Below, piece after piece: positions 19,352 to 28,571 of a stretch of DNA of 64,000 nucleotides. The translations under genes were made by a program, and so were the position numbers. This stretch comes from JAGVPT01 sp963717445 (GTDB lineage: Bacteria > Bacteroidota > Ignavibacteria > UBA10030 > UBA8401), in assembly GCA_963717445.1 (NCBI GenBank), contig OY970334.1, positions 1,364,001-1,428,000 of the forward strand, written 5' to 3'. Position 1 is the stretch's first letter. Every line of letters starts with the position of its first letter. The notes beneath the pieces were generated by a model, which was not told the origin of the DNA, did not search any database, and saw only the letters and a program-made list of their open reading frames with translations.

Positions 19352-21133
19352 ATGCAGTTGACCATAACAGATGTGATCGTCATCGCCTTATACTTTGCCA
19401 TTAACCTTGCAGTGGCATTGTTCCTTCGCAAGCGTGCGACGAAAAGTGTCAGCGATTTTTTCATCTCAGGAAGAAACGTCTCGTGGTGGCTTGCCGGTAC
19501 GTCGATGGTTGCGACGACCTTCGCCGCCGATACGCCGTTGGTCGTTACGGGCCTCGTGGCGCGAAACGGCATTGCCGGCAACTGGATCTGGTGGAGCCTG
19601 GCATTCAGCGGAATGCTCACTGTATTCTTTTTCGCCAAACTGTGGAGACGAGCAGGCGTACTCACCGACGTGGAATTCGCCGAGATTCGCTACTCGGGGA
19701 AACCTGCAACCTTCCTTCGCTGGTTTCGCGCGGTGTACCTCGGACTTCCGATCAACCTCATCATCCTCGGATGGGTGAATCTTGCTATCGTCAAAATTAT
19801 GATGCTGGTGCTCGGAATATCAAAAATTGAAGCGCTCGCTGTAGCTATTGCCATCATGTTCGTCACCGCTTCAATCTCGACGTTGTCGGGATTGTGGGGC
19901 GTCTTGTGGACAGACTTGTTCCAATTTGTTCTGAAGATGGGAATGGTCATTCTCCTTGCTGTCTTCGCGGTCAGTGCTACCGGAGGAATGGATTCATTGA
20001 TCGTGCAGCTTCATAACATTGACCAGACACGCGGAACACAAGGGTCGATATTGTCGTTTGTGCCCGACCTCAACTCGGCGTGGATGCCGATGATAACTTT
20101 TTTCGCCTTCATTGCCGTCAACTGGTGGGCATCATGGTACCCCGGCGCGGAACCGGGCGGAGGTGGGTATGTTGCGCAACGGATCTTTTCGGCCAAAAAC
20201 GAGAAGCATTCCCTTCTCGCCACTCTCTGGTTCAATGTTGCACACTATGCGATACGTCCATGGCCATGGATTCTTGTCGGGCTTGTTGCCGTCGTTCGTT
20301 ACCAAAATAATCCTGCGTTTCAGGCCGATCCTGAGTCGGGCTACATCCGCATTCTTATTTCGGATTTACCGGCGTACTTGCGCGGACTTATGCTCGCAGC
20401 GTTTGCAGCCGCATATATGTCAACAATCGGCACGCAATTGAATTGGGGTGCGAGCTATCTTGTGAACGATGTCTACCGCCGATTTTTGAAGCCAAACAAA
20501 AACGAAAAACATTATGTCGCCGTCTCGCAAGGCATCACGATGCTGCTGATGATTCTTTCCGCGATCGTCACATTTTACATGGATTCAATCGGTAACGCAT
20601 GGAGATTTTTGATGGCGGTGGGAGCAGGGACGGGGCTTGTGTACATCCTCCGTTGGTTCTGGTGGCGTATCAACGCATGGAGCGAAATTTCGGCGATGAT
20701 CGCTGCATTCATGGTGTCAATGATACTTCAATTTGGTTTTCATCTCAACGAAGGAGAGCCAAAAGAATTCGCCTATCTCCTTCTCATGACGGTGACGGCA
20801 ACGACTGCCGTCTGGCTTTCGGTGACGCTTTTAACACAACCGGAGCCTCGGGAAAAGTTGCTCTCGTTCTATCGCCGCGTCCGTCCCAACCCGGCAATGT
20901 GGAAACCAATCGCCGCCGAAGCGACCGACATTGTTCCTCAAAAAGACGGCATCTTTAATCTGTTGAATTGGTTGAGTGGTGTCATTATGATCTATGCGTT
21001 CCTTTTCGGAACCGGGAAAATAATTTTGGGAAGCATTCCTACCGGAATAGCGTTGCTCGCGATTGGATTTGTTTTCGGAGGAATCATTTATGTCAGAATA
21101 AATAAGCGAGGATGGGAAGTGCTTAGCTCCTGA
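19352..21133 (+). CDS. Sodium:solute symporter family transporter
   Basis: 593-residue integral membrane protein with about 13-14 hydrophobic helices, of the SSS (LeuT-fold) family. The N-terminal helix and SVSDFFISGRNVSWWLAG motif and ATTFAADTPLVVTGLVARNG are typical of the family; the aromatic WASWYPGAEPGGGGYVAQRIF loop corresponds to the family signature region. Substrate cannot be read from sequence (proline, sugar, or carboxylate-like solutes are all possible). CTCAGGAG lies upstream of the ATG. It is the last plus-strand gene of this block and faces the NO cluster convergently. Confidence 0.9.
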   Translation: MQLTITDVIVIALYFAINLAVALFLRKRATKSVSDFFISGRNVSWWLAGTSMVATTFAADTPLVVTGLVARNGIAGNWIWWSLAFSGMLTVFFFAKLWRRAGVLTDVEFAEIRYSGKPATFLRWFRAVYLGLPINLIILGWVNLAIVKIMMLVLGISKIEALAVAIAIMFVTASISTLSGLWGVLWTDLFQFVLKMGMVILLAVFAVSATGGMDSLIVQLHNIDQTRGTQGSILSFVPDLNSAWMPMITFFAFIAVNWWASWYPGAEPGGGGYVAQRIFSAKNEKHSLLATLWFNVAHYAIRPWPWILVGLVAVVRYQNNPAFQADPESGYIRILISDLPAYLRGLMLAAFAAAYMSTIGTQLNWGASYLVNDVYRRFLKPNKNEKHYVAVSQGITMLLMILSAIVTFYMDSIGNAWRFLMAVGAGTGLVYILRWFWWRINAWSEISAMIAAFMVSMILQFGFHLNEGEPKEFAYLLLMTVTATTAVWLSVTLLTQPEPREKLLSFYRRVRPNPAMWKPIAAEATDIVPQKDGIFNLLNWLSGVIMIYAFLFGTGKIILGSIPTGIALLAIGFVFGGIIYVRINKRGWEVLSS

Positions 21134-21249
21134 AAATAGAGATACTAACGTTGCTTATATTTCCCCCGTCCGGGAACTTTCAATGACGAACCGCTGGAAA
21201 TGATATTGGCCCGCTCAGGTTTTTTCCCTCCAAGATGATACCCGCCGAT

Positions 21250-22068
21250 TTATTTCATCAAGACAAACGATAACAAAACCCCGAACAAGATCGATTGTCC
21301 AAGCAAAAGAAGCCCGAGCTTTTTAAAATTAACGCGGGTGGAAAGTTTCAGAATTCCGTACACTCCATGGAGAATCATGGGGACGAATGCTGCCAAGACG
21401 AGAGTCGGCACGATATGGGCTGCCGCAAGAATTGCAACGACCGCCACAACTGCCGCATAGTAAAGTAGATTTGCCTTCCCCAACGACAATTTCTTTCTCC
21501 ACATCAAATCGGTTTTTTTTGTTGCGGAGGCCTGAATCTTCATGTGGACATAGAAAACACTCCAGCCGAAAAAGAGGAAATTTAGGACGTATAACAATAC
21601 TGCATACCAATCGAACATTCCCGTGAGGACATAATACATACTCGGCCCGCTTAATGTAAGTCCCGCGACAGCAATCAGATCCGTCACAATCATTTTAGAA
21701 TAATACTTCACCAAAAAGAAATTGCAGAAGAAGAAAATCGCGCCGGTGATTCCAATGGCAAGAAGAAGAGTATATCCGCTTAATAACAGTGGTACAACAA
21801 ATGCCACTGTAGCAAATAGGTATGCAACTGCCCAGAATTTTGCCTGTCTTAATTTTTCCTCTCCTTGAGTTATACCTGAATAGTGCCGCAGAAGAGCTTG
21901 TGCAGGTACATAACTCATAAAAATGCCAAGAGCAGATGCAGCAACAAAAATCGCATTAGTCGACCATTTCCCGGCAATACATGCATTCACAAGCATTGGA
22001 ATAACAAGCACTGCCCACGAACCATGCTCTTTTGTTATTGCCGGCGGTGGAATTTTTTCGCGCATCAT
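21250..22068 (-). CDS. YwiC-like integral membrane protein
   Basis: 272-residue protein with about eight to nine hydrophobic helices. The N-terminal ITKEHGSWAVLVIPML is the EHGSW-type signature of the YwiC-like family; Bacillus ywiC lies beside the nitrate reductase genes. Here it is the last gene of the NO cluster, 27 bases after norB, with AAGGAA before its start. Its function is unknown in the family; the repeated association with nitrate/NO respiration suggests a role in assembly, haem handling or export. Confidence 0.82.
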   Translation of the reverse strand: MMREKIPPPAITKEHGSWAVLVIPMLVNACIAGKWSTNAIFVAASALGIFMSYVPAQALLRHYSGITQGEEKLRQAKFWAVAYLFATVAFVVPLLLSGYTLLLAIGITGAIFFFCNFFLVKYYSKMIVTDLIAVAGLTLSGPSMYYVLTGMFDWYAVLLYVLNFLFFGWSVFYVHMKIQASATKKTDLMWRKKLSLGKANLLYYAAVVAVVAILAAAHIVPTLVLAAFVPMILHGVYGILKLSTRVNFKKLGLLLLGQSILFGVLLSFVLMK

Positions 22069-22095
22069 TATTCCTTATCCGTTTACTCTCATTTC

Positions 22096-24334
22096 TTATT
22101 GAACTGTGCTCTCGCTATTCTTTTTCAGCGAGTGGCCCGTTACGAGGCCGAAGACAAATAGAACGAGCGATACTGCGCCGAATGCAAATATTGTGTCTCC
22201 GAATGCCCGCAACCATTTTACAGTTTGCACTGTCGGCGAATACAAAAAATCCGAACTGCGCGCATACCAATACCCGTGAGCGACAGATGCATACGTTTGG
22301 AGCAATCCGACGGGGAGCAAGCTAAAAACAACCATCGCAAAGAGGCCGACATTCATTGCCCAGAAGGCAAAACGCAAAAGCCCTTCTTTCCATTCATTTC
22401 TCACCCAGAGAACGCGCAAACTGAACAGCATGAGGCCCATTCCGAGCATGCCATAAACTCCGAACAATGCTGCATGAGCATGCACGGGAGTTGTGTTCAA
22501 ACCCTGCATGTAATACAACGCGATGGGCGGATTAATCATAAAGCCGAACAGGCCGGCGCCAACCATATTCCAGAAGGCAACAGCAACGAAAAAATTAATC
22601 GGCCATTTATATCTCTTCACCCACTCGGTTGTCCTCGAGCGTTTGACGTTTTCCCACCCCTCGAACCCAACAAGGACGAGCGGCACCACTTCAAGCGCGC
22701 TGAAAACAGACCCGAGAGCGAGGACAGCGGTCGGAGTCCCTGAGAAATAGAGATGATGCAATGTCCCGATAATTCCGCCGGAAAGAAAAATTGTCGAAGA
22801 GAGCACGACCGAATGGTTTGCTGTGCTCAACCGAATCAGTTTAAGCCGGACGAACATAAATGCGATAACAACTGTCGCAAACACCTCGAAGAATCCTTCC
22901 ACCCAGAGATGGACCACCCACCACCGCCAATATTCCGTAATTGCAAGATTTGTATTTTTGCCCCACATCAAACCGGCCATGTAAAAAGCCCCAATGGCAA
23001 TCGATGCAATAAAGAACAGCGTGAGCAACGGCTTCTCATCCGTTCCTTTTCTGATTGCAACAATGACATTCCGTCCAACAAGGTAGACCCACAACGCCAG
23101 GCCGATGACGAGACCAATCTGAAACGCCCGGCCGAGGTCGACATATTCCAACCCTTGATGGCCAAAATAAAACCACATGTCTCCCGAAAGTTTATGATTA
23201 ATGCTCAGCCATTCTCCGGTCATCGATCCGAGGACCGATAACAAGCAACGCCCCGAAGAGAACGTTGACGCCCAGCCTCTGCCCCTTCAATTCTACACCG
23301 CTCACTGCTGGAGCGATAAATAATCCGGATGCAAGCCATGCTGTGGCAATCCAGAAAATTCCAAGCTGTGTATGCCAGGTGCGCGTAATAACATAAGGGA
23401 TCCATTTTTGAATCGGTATCCCGTAAAATCCGCCCCCTTCAACTCCATAGTGTGCAGTAATAACGCCAAAAATTATTTGAAGCGGGATCAACCCGGAGAC
23501 GACCCAGAAATACTTGATGACCGCTTTTTGCGAGGGGGTTGCATCGTGATTAAACAGCGGGTCGTTTTCGGGGAGAGAGTCGGGCAGCAGCTCACTTCCT
23601 TGGGAGGCATGAAACCAAACCATTCCACCGATGCCGGCAAGAAGCAAAATTATGCTCACCCCCGTCCAGACAATTGCATCGGCCGTCGGATTATTGCCGA
23701 TCAATGCCTCGTGTGGCCAGTTGCTGGTATAGGTAATCTCAGAACCTGGTCGATCGGTCGATGCAGCCCATGCAGTCCAGAAAAAAAATGAAGCAAGCTG
23801 GCGAAGCTTTATCGAATCCGACTGCGCTCCGGCGGGAATAGCGTAACGGACATTGCCGTTCCTGAAAACATCTGTGTAGTGCTGAAGGTTGGATTCAAAC
23901 GCGCGGGCGCGCACAGAATCAATTACGATCCTTCCGGTTGCAGCATCGTAAGTATTCGTTCGAATCAGTTTCATTAGCCGCGTCTGAAAAACCGCCTGTT
24001 GCTCGGGAGTCAGTTCCGCGTATGAACGGCTATAATCTTTCTGAGACCATTCGTTCAAAATAAACTCGGCCTCCCGGTGGATCCAATCTGCCGTCCAGTC
24101 CGGAGCAACATAACTGCCGTGTCCCCAGACCGATCCGACTTCCATTCCGCCCATCGATTGCCAAACATTTTGTCCTTTCGTTATTTCCCCCTCCGGTATC
24201 ACGACGCTGCCGTTGGTAGTAACGACCGAAGAGGGAATTGGAGGACGCTCCTGATAAATACGCCAGCCGGCCCAGCCAAGCACAGAAAATGAAATAATAA
24301 TGACTCCCCAAAAACTGATCCAGAGGCGTTTCAT
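22096..24334 (-). CDS. norZ: Quinol-dependent nitric oxide reductase, single chain (frameshifted)
   Basis: Haem-copper oxidase family enzyme that reduces two NO to N2O with quinol electrons. The first frame (24334 to about 23237) has an N-terminal membrane anchor, a cytochrome-c-like periplasmic domain without haem-binding cysteines (QNVWQSMGGMEVGSVWGHGSYVAPDWTADW in part) and the first helices (ITRTWHTQLGIFWIATAW). The second frame resumes at SVLGSMTGEW and carries the binuclear-site helices (EYWRWWVVHLWVEGFFEVF, GTLHHLYFSG, TPVHAHAALFGVYG). Removing one G near 23236 joins them as ALLVI-VLGSMTGEW, matching the family and giving about 745 residues, the usual qNOR length. The clean join favours an assembly error. 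AAAGGAG precedes the ATG. Confidence 0.92.
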
Positions 24335-24369
24335 TATGCTACTCCTTTAATGATGTGATCGTATATATA

Positions 24370-25173
24370 TCAATTCATTGCTTTTCGTTTCAGCGCGAGA
24401 ACGACAAGGTCTTTCGAAGTTTGCTCATGAAAATCGTCCATGGCTATGCTGCCGTGAAAGCGGAGATCGTTAAACCCTGCCTCTTGCAAAGCACTCGCGA
24501 GCTCTGCTTTCACAATAGGACGGAGCGTAATGCTATCGAGAATATTGATGAGTCGCCCGTCTTCTTTTTTCAACCGCAAAATATTAAAAACGACATAGTC
24601 TTTGTGGAATTCATAAAATCGCACAAACGTTACTCCTTCCGCTTCCTTAACGCTCTGAATGCGTTCCTTATTTTTTAGAATTCGATCATAATTGAGCAAT
24701 TGAAGGAGAAGAACGCCGCCAGGTTGTAAAACTGTGAAAAAGTTTTTAAGCGACTGCACTAACTCTTTATAGGTGAGGAGATGAGGAAGGGAATTACCCA
24801 TACACAGAACGGCGTCGAATTTTTTATTCAGCTTATGCGTTAAATCCTGGAAATCCGATTCAATGACATAAATTTTTTGATGAAGGTCTTTTGCGTGGGC
24901 TTTAACTCGTTCGAGCATCTTTTTTGATACATCCAAAGCTGTTACATGTACTCCAAACTGTCCCAACAACAACGAATGGAAACCGGTTCCCGCTCCGGCG
25001 TCGAGCGCTGTGGTGATGCCGAATCGTTGCACCAAGAGATGAAAAAACGGTTTTTCGTGAATGAATCTTTTGTCAAATCCGGTCATTGTATCATAATCGT
25101 ACGCAAGAGTATCGTAGAAGTGAGATACGGTTGTTATGTCCGGTTTTTGTTCACGATGAATTTGTTCCGTCAT
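24370..25173 (-). CDS. Class I SAM-dependent methyltransferase
   Basis: 267-residue cytoplasmic methyltransferase with Rossmann motif I as ALDAGAGTGFHSLLLG, motif post-I VTALDVSKKML, and VLCMGNSLPHLL in the glycine N-methyltransferase/UbiE-like style. Substrate unknown. AGGAAGG lies eight bases before the ATG. It sits between the ferredoxin membrane protein and norZ with short gaps (12 and 35 bases), so it belongs to the NO operon; a methyltransferase is not a usual partner of NO reductase. Confidence 0.88.
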   Translation of the reverse strand: MTEQIHREQKPDITTVSHFYDTLAYDYDTMTGFDKRFIHEKPFFHLLVQRFGITTALDAGAGTGFHSLLLGQFGVHVTALDVSKKMLERVKAHAKDLHQKIYVIESDFQDLTHKLNKKFDAVLCMGNSLPHLLTYKELVQSLKNFFTVLQPGGVLLLQLLNYDRILKNKERIQSVKEAEGVTFVRFYEFHKDYVVFNILRLKKEDGRLINILDSITLRPIVKAELASALQEAGFNDLRFHGSIAMDDFHEQTSKDLVVLALKRKAMN

Positions 25174-25185
25174 CAGTCGACCTTC

Positions 25186-26340
25186 CTAATGCTGGTATAT
25201 CGGCAACTCTATTTCTTGAAACCGATGGAGGTATTCTCCTTTGGAAATGCTGTTGGTCCAATGGTTCGTCAACATTGCCAAGCCAGTCACTGCGATGAAA
25301 ACACCTGCAACGAGAACTCCAAACACCCACGTGGATGGAGTTCTTTTACTAAAGCTTGTTCGCAAAGAAAGCGTCTCCTTGACCGGACATACCTCGACGC
25401 AACGCATGCAGCTCGTACATTCATCGCTCAAGACTCTTCCCGTTTGATGGACGAGAATATTCGACGGGCATGCCTTCGTGCACAATTCACAATCGATGCA
25501 TGACGACGCTTCCCGTGTGATTTTAAATGGACTAAGCCAGCTTGCGATGCCGAGCAACGCCCCATAAGGACAAAGAAACCTGCACCAAAAGTTTTTGATC
25601 GCAATTGAAAGCAACATGAAAATGATGATGGCCCATAAAGCGAATGTAGAGATATTGGCGAAAAACATGTACATCTTCACGTCGGCCATCTTGTTGTATG
25701 GACTGTTGATGAACGACTCAAGTGCCGGGACGTCCATCCCCATCATTGCCCAGATGAAAAACGAAAGAAGTAGATACTTTAATGAACGTAACGGATAATC
25801 CAACCATCGAGGCAACCGGATGTTCTTTCCAAAAATTTTTTCTCCAAGGAGCCAGAGCGATTCGCTCAACGTCCCGACCGGACAGAGCCAACTGCAAAAT
25901 GATTTCTTCATTACAACGCTGACAAGGACAATGGCCAAAAAGATGAAAAGTCCAGACGGATGAATAGTATTAACAATGGATGTCTCCAACCAATATTTCA
26001 GACTTATCATTGCGCTGATTGGAAGAAACCCTTCTACTCCTGGAGGACGGGAAACAAATGCTTCGGTTCCATTAGACAATCCCCACTTTACAAAGAGATA
26101 AAATTCTATCCCCATCCAAAGACAGAGAAGAGCAAAGGCAAGTTGAATTGACGAGCGAAGGAATTGCGAATCGTTTTTGAGCCTCAATAATAATCGCTTG
26201 TACAAGATTGGCTCGCGGGAATATTTTACCTTATTCCGGCGAAGTTCTGCAGGAATTTTCTTAATTCTTAACGTCGAAACGATATCCTCTCTTTGTACTG
26301 CTGCTCGCATGTCGCCGCAAATATCCAACTCGTCTCTCAT
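25186..26340 (-). CDS. NapH/NosR-like membrane ferredoxin protein
   Basis: 384-residue polytopic protein with five to six hydrophobic helices. Two membrane-edge CxxxCP motifs (FCSWLCPVGTLSE and FWCRFLCPYGALLG) and a cytoplasmic pair of 4Fe-4S motifs (CIDCELCTKACP and CTSCMRCVEVCP) give the NapH/NosR/CcoG architecture, which moves electrons from the quinone pool to periplasmic or maturation partners. An AGGAGA site five bases before ATG 26340 makes that the likely start; an in-frame ATG at 26370 has no such site. The putative operator at 26373-26396 lies just upstream. It lacks the FMN domain of full NosR. It could supply electrons to, or help mature, the NO reductase. Confidence 0.85.
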   Translation of the reverse strand: MRDELDICGDMRAAVQREDIVSTLRIKKIPAELRRNKVKYSREPILYKRLLLRLKNDSQFLRSSIQLAFALLCLWMGIEFYLFVKWGLSNGTEAFVSRPPGVEGFLPISAMISLKYWLETSIVNTIHPSGLFIFLAIVLVSVVMKKSFCSWLCPVGTLSESLWLLGEKIFGKNIRLPRWLDYPLRSLKYLLLSFFIWAMMGMDVPALESFINSPYNKMADVKMYMFFANISTFALWAIIIFMLLSIAIKNFWCRFLCPYGALLGIASWLSPFKITREASSCIDCELCTKACPSNILVHQTGRVLSDECTSCMRCVEVCPVKETLSLRTSFSKRTPSTWVFGVLVAGVFIAVTGLAMLTNHWTNSISKGEYLHRFQEIELPIYQH

Positions 26341-26372
26341 AAATTCTCCTGCTAAAATTTGGGACTCCATAT

Positions 26373-26396
26373 TCAGATAAAATTGTCTTAAATAGG
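26373..26396 (-). promoter_or_regulatory. Putative Rrf2/NsrR-like operator, site 1
   Basis: On the plus strand CAGATAAAATTGTCTTAAATAGG, matching the site upstream of the regulator gene (CAGA, five to seven AT-rich bases, TTGTCTTAA, TAGG). The core AGAT-N6-GTCT is an imperfect dyad. It lies in the 67-base gap between the regulator stop and the ferredoxin-protein start. Inferred from the paired occurrence only. Confidence 0.5.
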
Positions 26397-26407
26397 TGCA
26401 AAAAAAA

Positions 26408-26848
26408 CTATGATCGGAGCATCGAATACATTGGTTTTTTCATATCTTTTGCCACCTCGGCAATTTGCTTATTCACCAACATTTTGTAGATCCCTTCCCT
26501 CAAGCTTGCCCAATGTTCGTGGATCGCGCACGGGCTTTTCCCCGAGCATTGTGGGAAGCCCATCACACACTTTGTGGTAAAATCCGCGCCATCGATCGCT
26601 TCCACAATGTGAAAAAGGGTGATATGTTTGGCTGGCATTCCAAGTGCAAAACCGCCTGTCGGGCCTTTTAACGATCGGAGCAAACCTTTTCGCGAAAGGT
26701 TTTGCAAAATCTTCCCCAAAAAATGGTATGGGATATCAAGCTTCTTTGTCATCTCCTTGATGGATGACATTTCACCTTCCGGTTTCAGGGCGATATACAG
26801 GACCGCCTGCAGGGCGTATTCACATTGACGGCTAAAAATAAGGCTCAT
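26408..26848 (-). CDS. Rrf2-family Fe-S transcription regulator, NsrR-like
   Basis: 146-residue winged-helix regulator. N-terminal helix-turn-helix (FSRQCEYALQAVLYIAL, then IPYHFLGKILQNLSRKGLL with RSLKGPTGGF wing) and a dimerisation helix. Three clustered cysteines, C94, C101 and C107 (C-x6-C-x5-C), are those that bind the Fe-S cluster in NsrR, IscR and RsrR. NsrR senses nitric oxide through cluster damage and represses NO-detoxifying genes; the downstream norZ makes that role the best guess, though the C-x6-C spacing differs slightly from characterised NsrR and IscR. It is probably autoregulated through the operator eight bases upstream of its ATG. Confidence 0.88.
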   Translation of the reverse strand: MSLIFSRQCEYALQAVLYIALKPEGEMSSIKEMTKKLDIPYHFLGKILQNLSRKGLLRSLKGPTGGFALGMPAKHITLFHIVEAIDGADFTTKCVMGFPQCSGKSPCAIHEHWASLREGIYKMLVNKQIAEVAKDMKKPMYSMLRS

Positions 26849-26855
26849 ATGATTT

Positions 26856-26879
26856 CAGACTCTTTTGTCTTAAAATAGG
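26856..26879 (-). promoter_or_regulatory. Putative Rrf2/NsrR-like operator, site 2
   Basis: On the plus strand CAGACTCTTTTGTCTTAAAA followed by TAGG; the core AGAC-N6-GTCT is a perfect short dyad. It shares CAGA...TTGTCTTAAA...TAGG with site 1 in the same orientation and lies immediately upstream of the Rrf2 start, where a repressor would block transcription of its own operon. Confidence 0.5.
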
Positions 26880-26911
26880 GAGAAAAAAAATATTTGTCAA
26901 GTGAAAAGTTA

Positions 26912-27076
26912 ACAGGTAGCGGGCTATTTTGAATGAGTGGACATTATGAGGCATTCTCTGCCGAAGCAATCCCCTATGTTTAAGATTGTCCCGCTGTTCG
27001 GGATGCCGTAAAGCGGGACTTCGTTGCTTCACTCCTCACAATGGGACTTTAGTCTTCAAAGTAGCCCATTACCCGT
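26912..27076. repeat. MITE-like inverted-repeat element
   Basis: About 165 bp bounded by imperfect 21-22-bp inverted ends (ACAGGTAGCGGGCTATTTTG and, as complement, ACGGGTAATGGGCTACTTTG). Inside lies GCCGAAGCAATC...GTTGCTTC, a motif also found in the element at 47683-48022. It fills much of the 374-bp region between the regulator and the glycosyltransferase; the rest (27077-27222) shows no feature. Confidence 0.55.
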
Positions 27077-27222
27077 ATTGCCTTTGCAGCATATTCTTTG
27101 TATTTTTTTCACATGATGTATTGCTTTTCACGGCTGTGGTGCATGGGCATTACAGCCGTTTACGTTTTGAGAATGAAGAGAGTTTCCAAAAAGCGTTAGG
27201 GAACGAGAGATACTCATTAGAA

Positions 27223-28545
27223 ATGAAAAAAGTTCTCATTATCACATACTATTTTCCACCGTCCGGCGGTCCGGGCGTTCAGCGGGTATTGAAGTTTGCA
27301 AAATTTTTGCCGGAATTTGGATGGGAACCGGTTCTCCTTACCGTGAAAGAGGGCGATTACCCTGCGCGCGACGAATCGCTGCTGAAAGAAATTCCCCCTT
27401 CAATGAAAATTTTCAGGACATCCATCATCGAACCATACGACTTCTACCGAAAAATTACCGGCAAGAAACCGGGCACCGCGGTCGACGTCAACAACATTCC
27501 CAAAAAAGGCGAACGGAAGAATTTCTCGGAATCAATTGCGGAATTCATCCGGGCGACATTTTTTATCCCCGACGCTCGCATCGGTTGGCTTTTTTCCGCA
27601 GTCAGCGAAGCAAAAAAAATTATTCAACAAGAAAACATTGATGCAATTTATTCTTCGTCTCCGCCATACACATGCGCGGTGATAGCCCGCAACGTCCATC
27701 GTGCAACCGGCGTACCTTGGACAGCCGGATTCCGGGACCCATGGACAGGCTTTCTTTCCACTCCGAACCGATGGTTTCTTCCAAAGAGAATAGACGAGCG
27801 TCTTGAGCGGAGTTGTTTCGAAGAAGCAACGCGCGTTGAAGTGGCGTGGCGTGGCATTCTTCTCGACCTCCATAAAAAATATCCCGACATTCCGGTCGAC
27901 AAAGTTGTCCATTTGCCGAATGGATTCGATAGCGCTGATTTCCCCTCTACAACGTACATTCGGAATGACAAGTTTACAGTAACGTATACCGGCTCGATGT
28001 ACGGCGTTCGAAATCCAAAAACATTCCTGCAGGCGGTGGCAAACCTCATCAATGCAAAAAAAATCGACCCGACGAAAATCCGCCTGAAGTTCATCGGCAG
28101 GTTCGGCTCCGAAGTTGTGGAAATGTTTCATGAAGCCACCGTTGCAAGTTGCATCGAAACGCTCCCCTATCTCCCTCATTCCGAAAGCATCGAGCATTTG
28201 ATGAAATCGGATGCATTATTGCTTATCGTCGATGAATATGCCGGCGGCGAAGAAATCGTTCCCGGAAAAGTTTTTGAATACATCGGAGCACGACGGCCGA
28301 TCATCGGCATTGCCCACGATGGAGCGGTAGCAGACCTTTTGCGAGCCACGAACACCGGGCTTGTAGCACGCAACGACGATGTCCCCGCAATCGAGCGCAT
28401 TATTCTTGAATATCACGGCGATTATCTCTATAATAAGTCCGGTTTTTCTCCAGACCAAAAAGCGATCGGCCAGTTCGAGAGAAGAGAAATTACAAAACGG
28501 TTAGCACAGCTATTCAACGAGTCGCTTGAACGCGCGGCTTCGTAA
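27223..28545 (+). CDS. Glycosyltransferase family 4 protein
   Basis: 440-residue GT-B fold glycosyltransferase. The N-terminal KVLIITYYFPPSGGPGVQR is the classic GT4 opening with the glycine-rich acceptor loop; the C-terminal half has VTYTGSMYG (sugar-nucleotide domain start), LKFIGRFG, PHSESIEHLMKSDALLLIV and EEIVPGKVFEYIGARRPIIG, the E-x7-E donor-binding region. The frame is open further upstream into the 26912-27076 element, but the family begins at ATG 27223, so I use that start. It precedes the YfhO-like gene by 26 bases. Probable role in surface polysaccharide or glycolipid synthesis; sugar unknown. Confidence 0.9.
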   Translation: MKKVLIITYYFPPSGGPGVQRVLKFAKFLPEFGWEPVLLTVKEGDYPARDESLLKEIPPSMKIFRTSIIEPYDFYRKITGKKPGTAVDVNNIPKKGERKNFSESIAEFIRATFFIPDARIGWLFSAVSEAKKIIQQENIDAIYSSSPPYTCAVIARNVHRATGVPWTAGFRDPWTGFLSTPNRWFLPKRIDERLERSCFEEATRVEVAWRGILLDLHKKYPDIPVDKVVHLPNGFDSADFPSTTYIRNDKFTVTYTGSMYGVRNPKTFLQAVANLINAKKIDPTKIRLKFIGRFGSEVVEMFHEATVASCIETLPYLPHSESIEHLMKSDALLLIVDEYAGGEEIVPGKVFEYIGARRPIIGIAHDGAVADLLRATNTGLVARNDDVPAIERIILEYHGDYLYNKSGFSPDQKAIGQFERREITKRLAQLFNESLERAAS

Positions 28546-28571
28546 TTCACTTCACCAACGCTCATCCTCAC

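Noticed and set aside
19155..19380. A 62-codon open minus-strand frame with protein-like composition (begins after a stop near 19375, ends at a TAG near 19161).
   Set aside because: No start codon except one internal ATG, no recognised family, and the region is the normal leader of the symporter gene. Could be a fragment, but support is too weak.
26986..27222. 79-codon N-terminal extension of the glycosyltransferase frame.
   Set aside because: Encoded by the MITE-like element and flanking sequence; the family starts at ATG 27223.
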